Positions 52,896 to 64,000 are shown, counted from the stretch's first letter. The stretch: DNA of 64,000 nucleotides from Choristoneura fumiferana (GCF_025370935.1 NC_133492.1:17326476-17390475); one strand, 5' to 3'. Made by a program: numbers and translations. The notes: generated by a model from the sequence alone, not told the origin.

Positions 52896-53330
52896 CAGAC
52901 ATGTATGACGCTAAATAGATCCCCACTCAGTTAATGCCACGGCGCAAGCCAATTACGATGATACGGCAATTGTTAGTATTATCGAATTTCAGATAATGTA
53001 CGTAACTTTCCGATAGTTCGGATCGGAACTTATAAAAACAGTATCTACAGTGCTTTTACTTCAATAATAATAAATTTTGGACGACTACGCTTGTTTTTAG
53101 TTCCTTGTAGATAAAGTCGCGGGCAACAGGTAGTTTATCAATAATTCCTTAGATAATCCCAGGAAGATATGGGCAGTTCAACGACCCGTCTTATTAGCCT
53201 CCCGAAGGCAGCGTTCGGAAGAGCGAATTTAATCAAGGAAGGATATGTGCCGAGATAATGCTGACATTTACTTACAAACATGTAGCTGCCATCCGTCGCT
53301 TTGCCAGTATGTCGGATCCTAATGGTTCAC
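52896..53330. other. No recognised gene
   Basis: Contains a Helitron-like end fragment near 53115-53135 (AAGTCGCGGGCAACAGGTAG). Otherwise unassigned. Confidence 0.35.
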
Positions 53331-53521
53331 TAACGTTTGGCAACCTGATTCATTTCGCAACTGTTTAATATTTCTGAAACTGTAAATATTTCAGGATTTT
53401 TATAAAACAAACCCAACCTAAAGGGTTCTACACGATGGCCCTGAAATAAATCCTGAAATATTTACAGCTTTAGAGTTTGCGAATTGAAAAGTTGCGAAAT
53501 GAATCAGGTTGCCAAACGTTA
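53331..53521. mobile_element. MITE with TAACGTTTGGCAACCTGATT ends
   Basis: The 30-bp ends (TAACGTTTGGCAACCTGATT.. and its complement) are perfect over most of their length. The centre has TATTTCTGAAACTGTAAATA, CTAAAGGGTTCTACACGATG and CCTGAAATATTTACAGC, matching the centre of the 19.4-20.4 kb inverted array. Confidence 0.85.
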
Positions 53522-53889
53522 CGTTGCGAAAAGGCAGTACCCATATGCAACTACAAGCCCAGTAGGACATCGTGTTTATATGGCAAGATATAACTTGCTA
53601 TATCAATATCTAAAGCATGACTAGCACTACCTAAGGCATAAACCGCAAGATAACCGTTGCGGAGCATAATCCGATGTTTTAGGTGGAATCAATAGGGCAC
53701 GTACGGCGAGATAAGGCACCGGACCCTTGTCACGCCACTCGATATTACTTACAATATTACCTACCCCACGCGTAGGGATATTTTATTTCACACTGGCTTA
53801 CCCACAGTCAAGGCGGAACAGCGCTCACTGCAAGCTAATAATATGGGAGAAGAACACAATTAAAGATCATTCATAGGTAGGTACACACT
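53522..53889. other. No recognised gene
   Basis: No repeat block or exon recognised. Confidence 0.3.
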
Positions 53890-54150
53890 ATAACTTTATA
53901 CCCTTTCAACTTTTCTTTCTTTCTTTCTTGATGGGAAACAATCACCGCCGCCCATGGACATCTGAAAACACGAGGGGTATCACAGGTGCATTGCCGGCCT
54001 TTTGAGAGACCGATACGCTCGTTTTTCAAGATCACTAAGCTGCACCGCTCCGGGAACACTGTCCCAGAAAGCTGGTTCCATATTTTAGTCGTGCGTGGAA
54101 AAAAGTTTCGCTTAGCGGACGGTGCTGGATTATCTGTCAATCATCAAGAT
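53890..54150 (-). pseudogene. LINE 3' coding end (R1/CR1-like)
   Basis: The minus frame reads FFPRTTKIWNQLSGTVFPER, CSLVILKNERI, the 'W-N-x-L-P' closing segment of many non-LTR reverse transcriptases, then a TTTCTTTC 3' stretch. Only the last 60 or so codons remain. Confidence 0.55.
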
Positions 54151-54525
54151 GGTGAGGATGAAATGACTGACGCCTGCGCGAAGTACGGTAGTGAAACCTA
54201 GCTTTGTGTTAATTGCATGTTCAAATGTTTAATGTTTATATCTATCTATATACATATAATCTTTTAACAGATGTTATAAATGATAAACTGTATTGTAAAG
54301 ACATAACGATACCAAGGCGGTTCTGCATCAACATCCGCAGACTTCTCTTGTCTGGCCTGTGGGCGAACATGTCGCTCTCGCATCGGTCTGGTCAGTCACC
54401 AAAGACGTTGTGCACAGGCGCCACCCCAAAATTCGTCTGGAACAGACGCGTAGGCCTGATGATGATTATATCATACTACGAGACAGGCCTAGCTAGCGTA
54501 GAGCTACTATATACCTACAGTACGG
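54151..54525. other. No recognised gene
   Basis: AT-rich then mixed; nothing identified. Confidence 0.3.
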
Positions 54526-54655
54526 CAGGGCTACTACGAAACTCGAAACTCGAAGTTCGTGTCGTGCGGTCCCTCTCGCTCTCGTATTAAATAGTATAAG
54601 TGTCAGAGGGACCGCACGACACGAACTTCGAGTTTCGACTTTCGTAGTAGTCCTG
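54526..54655. mobile_element. Hairpin MITE, CAGGGCTACTACGAAACTCG family, near-perfect copy
   Basis: CAGGGCTACTACGAAACTCG at the left, GTAGTAGTCCTG at the right, GGTCCCTCTCGCTCTCGTAT and its complement inside, with a TTAAATAGTATAAG loop. Best match to 7632-7754. The right end is followed by a further CAGGGCTA. Confidence 0.85.
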
Positions 54656-54929
54656 CAGGGCTAGTGTAGGTGACAAGGGTAAATTAACTATGTAAACGAG
54701 AAATAATACACAATCTTTTTCTTTAAGTTAACTCATTTATCTATTTATCAATAAAACATTACAGCATAACAGTAGAAAGCAAAGAATGCACTGTAAAATT
54801 CAGTTATACAAAAAAGTTATATTTAGGGATTTTTATGCTTGGGGATATAAAGCGACGGAAGACCTGGCTACTACCTGACTAGAAATCGGAGTGCAAAAAC
54901 ATCTGCTGGTGCGTAGTCGGCACTTGGAG

Positions 54930-55140
54930 TCTAAAAGAGCGAAAGTTGTAGACCGCTTGTACTTAGACGTTCACCGGATAACGTACCGTTTTTTTGCCGG
55001 AGTTGAAGGCGTCCGTTGTTTCACCGGATAGTGAACCGTTTTTTTACGGACTTGCGGTGTTGTATGGCTAAGTCGCCGGATAAGTGTCCGGTGCATGTAC
55101 ACACATTCATTGTAAGCCATAAAACACCGCAAGTCAATTT
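54930..55140. repeat. CACCGGATAacGtACCGTTTTTTT repeat cluster
   Basis: TCACCGGATAACGTACCG, TCACCGGATAGTGAACCG and GTCGCCGGATAAGTGTCCGG are three related words; CTTGCGGTGTTGTATGGCT pairs with AAGCCATAAAACACCGCAAG. Probably a degenerate MITE. Confidence 0.5.
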
Positions 55141-55499
55141 TAATCGAGATGAAAAGCTACCATATTAGACAAAATTATCAAAATTAAAAATGTAATAAAT
55201 CTAATAAATGCGTCAATAGTGTTATTTATGAAATAATAGCGAACTCCTGTGTTGCCACGCTGTTTACTCATCACTGTGGGGTTAGGTGATGTCATATCGG
55301 GTAGGACTAGATACAAAGGAGTGAAAATCGCCACGGAAATGTGTCGATGTTCATTCAGGGTACGGTCCCAATTTAAATTCAACGGCTGTCATAGCGCGCA
55401 ATATACGTGCAAAGCTTTCATTTTGTGAAACTGGCAAACATGTAAAATTTCGAAAAGAAAATACAAAAGTCTCGTGTTATAAAGGATAATGTTGTAATT
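55141..55499. other. No recognised gene
   Basis: AT-rich, nothing identified. Confidence 0.3.
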
Positions 55500-55690
55500 A
55501 TCATGAACTGTGGAGAAAGCGCGATATTTAGAATCCGGAATATGGAAATTCGCCGAAGAACTAAAGTCATCGACATGACTCGAAGAACATACATGTTGAT
55601 GTGCCAATGGACAGGTCACATCGCTCGAAGAACAGAACCTTTGGGAGAGAGAGGTCCTCAAGTGGCGACCACGAAAACCCATGTAAGGAA
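55500..55690 (+). pseudogene. LINE C-terminus fragment (HIARR family)
   Basis: NMEIRRRTKVIDMTRRT, QWTGHIARRTE, then decays. Same family as 11365-11805, more diverged. Confidence 0.7.
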
Positions 55691-56594
55691 TAAATACGTC
55701 TGGTGTAAATAAAGAATAGGAAAAAACGCGACTGGAAATTTAGCTACTAAGAAAAGACGATTTTTGGCAAATAATCTAACCAGTCGAAATATTTCAAAAT
55801 AATTCGAAGGTAGACTCTGACAACCTGTATGTGTCGTATAATGTATCTCAACTGACATTATTATTCATTCGTTCTCGATAAAACTACTCTAAACAATAGT
55901 TATGTTCAAAGTTTTTAAGTACGTCGCATTCTTTACACACAGTGCAACTGTCGCACGCTTTTCTCCAACGCAGCGGACCGACTTAAAGTGGGACGTTTAA
56001 AACTAAACTTTTTCAATTATTCCGCTCAGTTTATTGGCTCCGATTCTTGGCTTACGAGTAATTTGATTTCGCACGAGTTCCGACTCCGATCTGATTAGAG
56101 AACTTTGCGTTTAGGTGGTTTTGGCAGCGGCACGATGGTTTTAAGAATTGTCAGTACAGGCTACAGCATACAGTGTGCGCGCGAGCTGCAAGGAATCGGG
56201 GGTCGAGGAAGCGCGGGGCGCCCGCGCCCGCACGTCGCTTCATACCCCCCGGGTCGCCATATGAAAAATTTAAAAGTTCTGACAAAAACCCTGACATCAC
56301 CCTAAAAGTCCTGACATTGAGTGACACAGGAACAAAATAATAGCAATCTTCATAGCGTATTGCTGTGACAAGGGGGGGGGGCTTAAAATGGTCAAAAATT
56401 GTGTGACTTACTTTATAGATGGCCCTTTGACGTATGTTAAAGAACGTTCCGGCGCGGCACTGCGATCCGCGGTGTACCGTATCATGGATCTACGCTTCCT
56501 TTTTTTCTCTGAGGTCATTTCTAAAAATCCGGACACTTGGCAAGTCCGGCCGCAATCCTGACAAAGGGTAAAAATCCGGACCTGTCATTCTGTT
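55691..56594. other. No recognised gene; GC-rich island at 56100-56270
   Basis: The 56160-56260 part (GAAGCGCGGGGCGCCCGCGC) is CpG-rich and outside the known repeats. A short frame across it has no recognisable product. It could be a promoter or first exon. Confidence 0.3.
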
Positions 56595-56695
56595 CCTCTC
56601 ACTCTCGTATAACTCGTATTAAATAAGATAAGCGTCAGCGGGACGGCAAGATATGAAGTTCGAAATTTGCACTTCGTAGTACAGGGCCACTGCAA
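56595..56695. mobile_element. Degenerate hairpin MITE
   Basis: CTCACTCTCGTAT, AGCGTCAGCGGGACGGCAAG, GAAGTTCGAAATTTGC and GTAGTACAGGGCC: decayed right half of the CGAAACTCGAAGTTCG family. Confidence 0.5.
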
Positions 56696-57287
56696 ATGTT
56701 TTTTTACACAGAAATAGGGGTGCGTTTGACCACAATCACGCCTGATGGTAAGAGGATAATGTAGACTAAGATGTAGGCATGCTTGCCTATACTTGTTTTG
56801 GATAGTTATTTAACTAAATGTAAACAGCAATGTCGCAGCACATGCTGAGTCGGCGCCTTTTCGCGGCTGTGCCGTGACAACTTAATTTAAATATGTAACA
56901 AATTGAATCGTGTCATGGCATGTTGTGATAAGTTTTTTATCTATGTATCAAACTTCAGCTGCCAGATTTGGTACATTCAAGGATTTAAAACATTTTACTT
57001 ATCAAACTTAAACTTAAACTCACAACATTTATTGACAAGAAAAATAATCATTTCATACAAACTAGACTAGTGTATTTCAATACAGAAATGTAAATTTTTA
57101 GAAAGTTTAATGAGGGAATTCAAATATTTGAGACACCATTGACGTTGTTTTGTTTACATTTAGTTAAATGCCTATCCAAACCAAGTATAATAAATGCCCG
57201 TTCACCCCAGATTCGAAAACGACTGCATTGTAGCGATCAGGGAGCACAGAAGCCGATTTTTTAACAAAATTACGTAATTCTAGACTT
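56696..57287. other. No recognised gene
   Basis: AT-rich, nothing identified. Confidence 0.3.
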
Positions 57288-57355
57288 AGGGGCTGTTTCA
57301 CCTTATCCCACATTTATCCGTCAAATAAATTTAATCAATGGATGGTTAAACAAGG
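57288..57355. mobile_element. Half MITE, GGGGCTGTTTCACC family
   Basis: TAGGGGCTGTTTCACC, ATTTATCCGTCAAATAAAT, ATGGATGGTTAAAC; deletion derivative of the pair at 47085-47440. Confidence 0.65.
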
Positions 57356-57535
57356 GGTTGAACTGCTGCTTAACTCACGGGAGTCAATAGGTCTGGCATT
57401 TGAGGTTTCACTAAATTCTAATGGGAATTCGCAAAAATAACGCTACATTCCTATTATGCATTTTGAAGAATACTCGTGTAAAATTTCATGCCTGTAGACT
57501 TAGCGTCCCGTGGAAATATCGAGAATTATAAATAA

Positions 57536-57760
57536 GAAACCCGACTGCCTTAAAATCTAAAAGGAAGAAAATAAGTCTAGTGGTCTAGAAATCTGTTGAG
57601 TAGCTAATTTAAAGTTCAACAGTCGGGACCCATAACTAAGAATTTTCGAGCGTCACGATTTAAATGGGTCCCGACTGTTGAAACTTTAAATTAGCTACTT
57701 CAAAGAGTTCTAGGCCACTAAACTTATTTTCTTCCTTTTAGTTTTTAAGGCAGTCGGATA
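57536..57760. mobile_element. Hairpin MITE with about 95-bp arms
   Basis: CCGACTGCCTTAAAATCTAA..AACAGTCGGGACCCA at the left pairs with TGGGTCCCGACTGTTG..AAGGCAGTCGG at the right, with modest mismatch. Loop of 32 bp. No coding frame. Confidence 0.85.
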
Positions 57761-58784
57761 TTTAGACTTTTTAAATTTAATGTTTTATATTTTATAACAT
57801 TTTTTTCGCAAACACCATATTAAAATATTATATAGCTTATGTCACTCCGACAATTATGACAAATTCAATGATAACTCACATGTTAAAATTCTCCAGCCGT
57901 TTACGCTGCAGCGAAGATCAAAGAAATGGACATACATACATACATACGCTCAAAAAACATAATAACCTTCTTTCGGGCAGTCGGGTAAAAAATAGCCTAT
58001 GTACATATATGTGTGTATTTCCTGAAAATTCAAGTTAGAAAGAAAAAAAGAACCGTTCTGTATGGTATCTTGAACAACATTAGCTACTTGGTGAAGTGTA
58101 GGTAGGTACTTAGCTGTATTACTTATTCTGTGATAAAATACCAAATCAGAACTCTCGGTCAACTAAACAGGCGGTCGTAAAAACTGCTACCAACTAGTCC
58201 ATTTATTCCCCAATCCCAATAACTTTGTAGTTCCAAGCGATTTGTTAGTTTTTGCGGCTTAATCAAATTCGTAAGAAAAGTTAACGTTATTCCCAAACAA
58301 AAGTCGCCTAAAATCCTCTTGAGATTTCACGATAACTTCGTAGAAAACGCTCAATCATTTTTTGACCGATAGGTATCAAATGAAACTGAAATCAAGAATT
58401 GTATGTACCTATTGTATGTACTCGTATGTATGTATTTATAAATATACATTTCATAATAGTAAATGTATTGAATTGTATTGTAAAACTCTATATTGTACAC
58501 AAAAACATATGAAATTAACATAAAACACGATAAAAAGATGTCATGAGAGGTGTGATGTAGGTAAATGTCATGAGTTTTACTTAAAATTGTACATCTACTT
58601 AATTTAAAACAAAATCCGACCACAAAGAATTTCACTGAAAAGAAAACCTGCAAGTTTAAGCCGGACTCGCACACTGACATGAGGGTTCAGTATAGATTAA
58701 AAAAATGCAGAGTGCCCCTTTAACATAAGAAAATAATCAAAATACTCTTACTAGTCAAACTGAACGACACTAGTTCAGTGACTT
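57761..58784. other. No recognised gene
   Basis: AT-rich with ACATACATACATACG near 57930. Nothing identified. Confidence 0.3.
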
Positions 58785-58945
58785 AATAGTAGATTGTACA
58801 ACGAGACCATAAAACGAGCCATTTTAGTCGAGACGTTCATATAGCCACCCGAGCCGTTACGGCGAGGGCGGATAGACACGACGAGGGGAAAATAGGTTTA
58901 ATTCTCGAGTTTTACACTCTGCTTTTCACTTCGATGGCGATGAAA
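58785..58945. repeat. Dispersed repeat, GTAGATTGTACAACGAGACC family
   Basis: AGATTGTACAACGAGACC, ATAGCCACCCGAGCCG, TTTTACACTCTGCTTTTCAC; same layout as 26690-26840. Confidence 0.6.
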
Positions 58946-60329
58946 TGAAATAGCAACTGTGGGAACAATTGTTCACTTACTATGGACCTTTTATTGTTCA
59001 TGCATTACTATATAATTATATTTTTTTAATTTTATTGATCTATTTTGATTGATTTGGTTGATTGATAAATTAAAAAAAATAAAAAAAAAAATTAGAACCT
59101 TTTTGTTTGTCACCTGATTGGCTTGGTCTGAAACGACGATTTTATTTTATGCACTAGAGCATAAAAAATCATTTTATGACGCCTAGATCTAGCATAAATA
59201 CGAACTTTACGGGCATGAGAAGTGAAAAAATATTTTTTTTATACCTGGTATACCTAATTGAACTTTTTTGCCAATCACAAAATGCTTTTTTTTCATGCAG
59301 TTTTCTTAAAACATTTTATACAATTGTTTTTGCGTTTAGCATTATAAAGTGTCATGTTATTCTAAGCCAATGGGGTTATGATCCCAACGGTTTTAGCATG
59401 AAAATTGTCTTTTAAATGATTTTAACCTACCAGATAGCGTAGACCTGATCCTATTTAAGGTGCCCTTTTTATTAACCTAAACTAAACTTTAATTCATAAG
59501 CCACTTGGCACCATTTCACAGTAAGCGTCATAGTGACCTCACATTAATTAACAAGAAAAATCATTATGACTTTTCCTTTGAAAAGTTTCCATGGTGGCTC
59601 ATGATAAAGTCCTTGACCTTACGTTTTGATTGTGTTGACTTAGAAGTTTGATTTTTTCCGCTATCTCCACGTATTCCTAAGAAAAAGTGTCTTGACCTGA
59701 GGTCTTGACAGACGTAAAATCAAATGGACGGACAACAAACTGGTCCTGTAAGGGTCCCATGGTCCCATATTTTCTTTTTGAACTACGAAACTCTAAAATG
59801 AAACAGCATGCAAACATTTCTTCATAAAATAAGAGGGACAGATCCCAGAAAATTCCTGAATAAAGTGCTTTCGAATATTTGCGTTAGCTCGTAACTCGAA
59901 CTAACGCAAAGTGGAATAAAAATTCCTTTGGGAAAACTATTATTTTATGTCCGAGACATAAGGCTGCGGCACAGACATGTCCTGAAGCTGGTAGTGTTTC
60001 CTCTTTGAATAGCCAAGCTATACCACGCGCCATATAAATCTGCCTAAAAGTTCATTACTTAATAATCAGGTTTGACGCATTTTTGAGATACATTTTTTAT
60101 GCGACGTCTTTACGTTACTCCCAGATTGTGTTCGAATCGCATAACGGTATAGTGCCTATTCAATTATTGGAATTATACCTTTTTAGTTTTTGTGGTACTA
60201 GTTGGGGCAATGAACTTTTAGGCAAAGTTAGGCGGCGGAAGGTATATAGATTATACATCTTTGCCCAAGGTAGTACATACTCATATTCACATTCTACCTT
60301 CAATACTCGAGTCAGAATGAGAGGGCTTG
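58946..60329. other. No recognised gene
   Basis: Longest AT-rich stretch without an assignable repeat. A small hairpin (TTTGCGTTAGCTCG..CGAACTAACGCAAA) is at 59878-59910. Confidence 0.3.
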
Positions 60330-60570
60330 GGCAGTAGTTCCCACGCGGGCTCAGTGCGGATTGGGAACTTCACACACACCATTGAACTGCTTCGCAGGTT
60401 TGTGCAGGTTTCCTCACGATGTTTTCCTCCACCGTAAAGCTCGTGATAAATTTCAAATGTAATTCCGCAGATGAATTTCGAAAAACTCAGAGGTGCGAGC
60501 TGGGGTTTGAACCCACGATCCTCTGCTTGAGAGCCCATAGGTCAAACCACTCGGCCACCGCGGCTGTCTT
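60330..60570 (-). mobile_element. tRNA-derived SINE, near complete
   Basis: The minus strand begins GCCGCGGTGGCCGAGTGGTT (A-box), GGGTTCAAACCCC (B-box) and GCTCGCACC, like a class II tRNA head. Then comes AATTCATCTGCGGAATTAC, ACGGTGGAGGAAAACATCG and GTTCCCAATCCGCACTGAG, ending near GTGGGAACTAC. Tail fragments lie at 15303-15390 and 35325-35395. Confidence 0.75.
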
Positions 60571-60608
60571 TATTTATTTTTTATCATTTTATTATAATTA
60601 AATATTGA

Positions 60609-60715
60609 CCCGGATAACTCACGTCTTAAATCGAGTTTAGAACGAAATGAAGGGCTACGGATTAGCCTGAAACATGTCGGGCTAAACTCGATTTAAGACG
60701 TGAGTTATCCAGATC
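60609..60715. mobile_element. Short MITE, GGATAACTCACGTCTTAAA family
   Basis: CCGGATAACTCACGTCTTAA..CGAGTTTAG at the left and CTAAACTCG..TTAAGACGTGAGTTATCCAG at the right, about 32 bp each. Smaller relative of 7387-7560. Confidence 0.8.
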
Positions 60716-60774
60716 AAGATATTTTTTAATATGAGTGAGTCTCACGATACTCACTCACTACTCACTTTTTTTTT

Positions 60775-60842
60775 GACATTCATAAGTGCTTGTTATGGCC
60801 TAAATTGAATAAAGATATTTTAACTTTGACTTTGACTTTGAT
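60775..60842 (+). repeat. Retroelement 3' tail
   Basis: CATAAGTGCTTGTTATGGCC, AATAAAGATATTTTAAC, (TTTGAC)3; see 6918-7045. Confidence 0.6.
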
Positions 60843-61417
60843 AGTTTCATGTTCAAAATTTTATTATAATTTTTAAATTAAATAATTTCTGTACAAAAAG
60901 TAATACAATTTGTAATAAGCAACACAATTTGATTTGATGGGATATACCTACTTTCTGGAGAGATATAGCAATGAACTAAAACGTTTCCATTCTGCAACCA
61001 AGGGCAAGCAAGAAACGTTGCTGAGCAGCAATGTAAAACGTCGCGGTCGTAGTTGACATTTGCAACTTTTGCAAGTAATCCCTGAATCGTTAAAATAAAT
61101 CTAAAATAATAAAACACAATTTTCATCAATCAAGTTAAGCCTCAAGATAAAGTATCATAACTCGTGAATCCGCATCTAGTTACAAATCGAAGCCTCTAAA
61201 AGAGAGGAAACATAAAAATTCATAATTTTGGGGATTCGTTTATCGGTAAGATGATTTTCATCTTCATGGTGTTAATCTCTTGACGAGAGATAACGTTTTT
61301 CGCGGTAATTTAATTTTGATTACGAAAAATCTATTTATATGAAAAATTTGTGTATCTTATCTAGCTCAGTAAATGTTCAACAAAACATATAATATATTAA
61401 GGGGGGGGGGGGATATT
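60843..61417. other. No recognised gene
   Basis: AT-rich; a 12-G run at 61401-61412 abuts the inverted repeat that follows. Confidence 0.35.
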
Positions 61418-62004
61418 AGGAGGCTCTTAGACTTACTTACGTAGGATTTTGCTGCTATATCGCTTCTTTGATGGCGCGAATGAATAAATCCGAGGGGAAA
61501 TACATAGAAATGAATATTAAATTCACTTCTATATCAATAGGTGGCGAAAATACCCCCTCAATTGCAAATATTACAGCCAGCGAATACGCACACGCCTTAA
61601 TTTTAATTAATTTATCTATCCTTGTATCGTTGTTACTTGCATGGTATTATGTAAACTTAGGGGCTGTCTCACCATCCATTGATTAGTGTTAAGTGACGGC
61701 TAAATGCGATGCCGTCTCCTTCTATTCGAACAAAACAAATAGAAGTAATACAAAACAAATAATAGTAATACCATGCAACATGCAAGTAACAACGATACAA
61801 GGATAGTTAAATTAATTAAAATTAAGGCGTGTGCGTATTTGCTGGCTGTAATATTTGCAATTGAGGGGGTATTTTCGCCACCTATTGATATAGAAGTGAA
61901 TTTAATATTCATTTCTATCTATTTCCCCTCGGATTTAATCATTCGCGCCATCAAAGGAGCGATATAGCAGCAAAATCCTACGTAAGTAAGTCTAAGAGCC
62001 TCCT
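61418..62004. mobile_element. Inverted-repeat element with about 235-bp arms
   Basis: 61418-61650 and 61766-62004 are reverse complements (AGGAGGCTCTTAGACTTACT at both outer ends) with only a few differences. The 115-bp centre is a half MITE of the GGGGCTGTCTCACC family. Each arm contains the same short frame with a hydrophobic end (HALILINLSILVSLLLA). No start context or homology supports translation. Confidence 0.75.
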
Positions 62005-63331
62005 TGACGACAAAGGCCCGAATACAACTTTGCAATACGTCAGAGGAGATGCTCAAGTTTATGTTAAGAGAATTGTATTAATTGACTGAGCCAGTTCAGT
62101 CGTACACATTGTTTGCGACGACGTTTTAATTGGTGTGAAACTCAATGAACTGTTTTAATTAGAATGGAAACGTTGGTGCGTATAAGAAAGCAAATCTTAT
62201 ACGAATATCAGGTGTGAATTTTTCCATTTCCAATTCGCAAGTTAATAACATTCTTAGCAATCAATCTTGGGATTTGTTGGGAACTCCGAAATTCTAAGCC
62301 CAATCATGTCGCGGTGAGCTCAGCGGAAGAGTTTATTATTTGTCGATGTATGTATATTCCGACTGCCGCAGCAACAAAAATTTGATTCACAAAGTTCTCG
62401 TACGAAGTTAGCGGAGTTTCCAACTCATCGCTGCGGTCGCGCCCGTAGTCTATGTCAATTTGCCGATACCCCGCACCCTCGCTCGACGATGTAAAGCTTA
62501 TTTTACACTACAGCACCGTAGCATATATCCCGGAGACAAGATTGGGAACAAAATCAATAGAAGTGATGAACATCTGTGTAAATATTTAGCGTTCAGACGC
62601 TTTCAACGTTTGAATTTCCAATCCCATGTGTTGCCCGGGCGACTCGGTTGCGTACAGCGAGACAATGTACGGACCTAGCTACATAGATTTATCTTTTACA
62701 ATTTAAATGCTGCGGAGATCCAGTTTTATCGTCGACTTAATTTACATTTCGTTGCAGTTTTTGCATTTTTGCAGCATTTTCGGGAGCTCTACTTGTTGCG
62801 ATTCGGTGTTCTCTTTTAATACAATATTGTTTGGGACGGATGAAGCGGAGCAATACAGGGTTTAGCGTCGGGAGCGAATAATTTATTGCTCTGATATAAA
62901 GCAAAATAACGAGAGCGAATTTAATTAATTACTATTCGTAGTTAAACTGTCCTTCTTTTTGTTTTAGTGGCACAAAGAGCGGGCTACATTGTCCCGCCAC
63001 AATGGATTCGTCGAGGAGAGCTAAATGAAGATTTTATTCCTGTATTATCACTACTTACATAATTTGAGCGCAAGTTTTTGCATCCGACTTTGTTCGGAAT
63101 TCGCTTTAACTTGGAACAATGGTCGCTGTCAAATAAACGTAGTTTCTGATTTATTGCTTTTCAAATAGTTAAACAGTTTGGCTGGAACTCAAGTGAAATA
63201 TATTTTGTAGGAAAGAAAATTCCAATCCTTTTTAAAATGTACGACCGGTCTTCGCCTTTGTATTGTTAATAATCCGCAAATGCTCTCAAGGAGCTTCATT
63301 TCATCTTTTGTAATGCAAGGTGCTAATATAA
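62005..63331. other. No recognised gene
   Basis: Mixed-composition DNA with none of the recurring repeats seen by eye. No exon with splice sites recognised. Confidence 0.3.
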
Positions 63332-63645
63332 TCCTACTAATATTATAAATGTGAAAGTTTGTGAGTGAGTGAGTGAGTGAGTGAGTGTTTGTTACTTCTT
63401 CACGCTGAAACGGCTGGACGGATTTAGATGAAATTTGGCAAAAAGTTAGATTATAACCTGGATTAAAACATAGGATACTTTTTATCCCGATATTCCCCCG
63501 GGATAGGGATAACATTTTGAAATAACAACCGCTGGGCTTAGAGTCATGAAATTTGGTACGTAGGTTGTTGGACGTCTGGAATAACACGTAGGCTACTTTT
63601 TATCCCGATATTCTCACTGCGTATTCAGTACAATAACATTTTTCA
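63332..63645 (+). mobile_element. Helitron-like element, 5' part of long form
   Basis: ATCCTACTAATATTATAAAT, (GTGA)6, TTCTTCACGCTGAAACGGC, ATCCCGATATTCCCCCGGG and CTTTTTATCCCGATATTC. Closest relative is 24257-24692 (opposite strand). The CTAG end is missing. Confidence 0.7.
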
Positions 63646-63800
63646 GGATGCTATTTGGGCTTCCTCGATTATGCAGCGCCTCTGGAATGTTTGCCGATGC
63701 ATTGGGGACTTTTATGCCATCCCTAGTACGGAAGGAGACGGCATCCGTGGTGACGCAGATGGGGGACCCAAAATAACATCCTGAGAATGATAGAAGAGAG
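63646..63800 (+). pseudogene. LINE C-terminal fragment
   Basis: MLFGLPRLCSASGMFADA, then TFMPSLVRKETASVV: the 'LPRxCSASGMFAEA' segment seen near the C-terminus of lepidopteran non-LTR polyproteins, here about 45 codons, then stops. Confidence 0.6.
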
Positions 63801-64000
63801 AATGGGATTTAGATATTCTCCGCCGATACACCGACCTTCATGTTTGAAGGAAATAAGTATTAGTTTAGGTATAATACCCTTTTAATATTAGCATACTAAT
63901 GTAGTTATATAAGTGCTTTGTTATTGACCATCTATGAATCTTTGAAATCTGAAAAGATTTTTTTTTAATTATATCAAAGCTCGTCTCTACTCTCGGCCAG
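63801..64000. other. Window end, AT-rich; repeat begins at 63965
   Basis: The last 35 bases (CTCGTCTCTACTCTCGGCCAG type) restart the repeat noted at 44466-44570. Confidence 0.4.

Noticed and set aside
55389..55682. 97-codon minus-strand frame
   Set aside because: Antisense to a LINE C-terminus fragment and without recognisable features.
60490..60570. Functional class II tRNA gene on the minus strand
   Set aside because: The A and B boxes are good, but it continues into a known dispersed tail that recurs at 15303 and 35325, so it is a SINE head.
61468..61912. A pair of divergent membrane micro-genes
   Set aside because: The two frames are the same sequence in the two arms of an inverted repeat, so similarity is not independent evidence of coding.

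Overview
The window reads as lepidopteran (moth or butterfly) nuclear DNA. It is AT-rich, host exons are few and split by introns, and the bulk is interspersed repeats of types common in Lepidoptera: Helitron-like elements that open with CTACTAATATTATAAATG and close with CTAG, LINE fragments carrying the 'WQWAGHIARRTDGRW' C-terminus, tRNA-headed SINEs and many hairpin MITEs. There is a 100-N assembly gap at 24157-24256 and a single N at 38077. No bacterial operon, CRISPR array, rRNA or convincing functional tRNA was seen.

Host-type coding sequence is sparse and nearly all of it is incomplete. Two exons of a DNAJB12-type J-protein lie at 330-1975 (minus) and carry small indels. A possible GC-rich terminal exon is at 14866-15082 (plus). 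Two BED zinc-finger exons lie at 20689-20857 and 23609-23819 (plus). Two exons of a facilitated sugar/trehalose transporter are at 27805-29140 (minus). One long cytochrome P450 exon, probably CYP3 clan, is at 41196-42516 (minus), with a suspicious join to what looks like its own C-terminus at 41044-41180.

Region by region. From 2.7 to 18.3 kb there is a giant inverted repeat with arms of about 2.1 kb around an 11.4-kb spacer. The spacer holds hairpin MITEs, a decayed PIF/Harbinger transposase with intron-like gaps, several LINE and Helitron fragments and a GC-rich patch. From 19 to 24 kb are an unusual imperfect inverted array of TGTCCTAA/TTAGGACA motifs and the BED exons. From 25 to 29 kb are dispersed repeats and the transporter exons. 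From 29269 to 34960 lies one essentially full-length RNase H-bearing non-LTR retrotransposon (ORF1, overlapping frameshifted ORF2, poly-A, probable target-site duplication), inserted in a hairpin MITE. From 35 to 41 kb are repeats and two copies of a LINE fragment. From 42.5 to 64 kb the DNA is almost entirely nested repeats, including a 656-bp hAT-type element with a perfect 8-bp target duplication (50982-51637) and a second hAT-like element (44858-46630) inside another inverted-repeat element.

I see no coordinated gene system. What links features is transposon biology. The same terminal motif, GCTACcACGAAACTCGAAGTT, marks the 2.1-kb arms, a copy just upstream of the Harbinger pseudogene and a 120-130 bp perfect-hairpin MITE family. 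Insertion order can be read at several nested sites. Reading-frame breaks occur in both host-like and transposon genes, so either decay or residual indel errors in the assembly could explain them. All family assignments were made by eye from motifs; no search was run.
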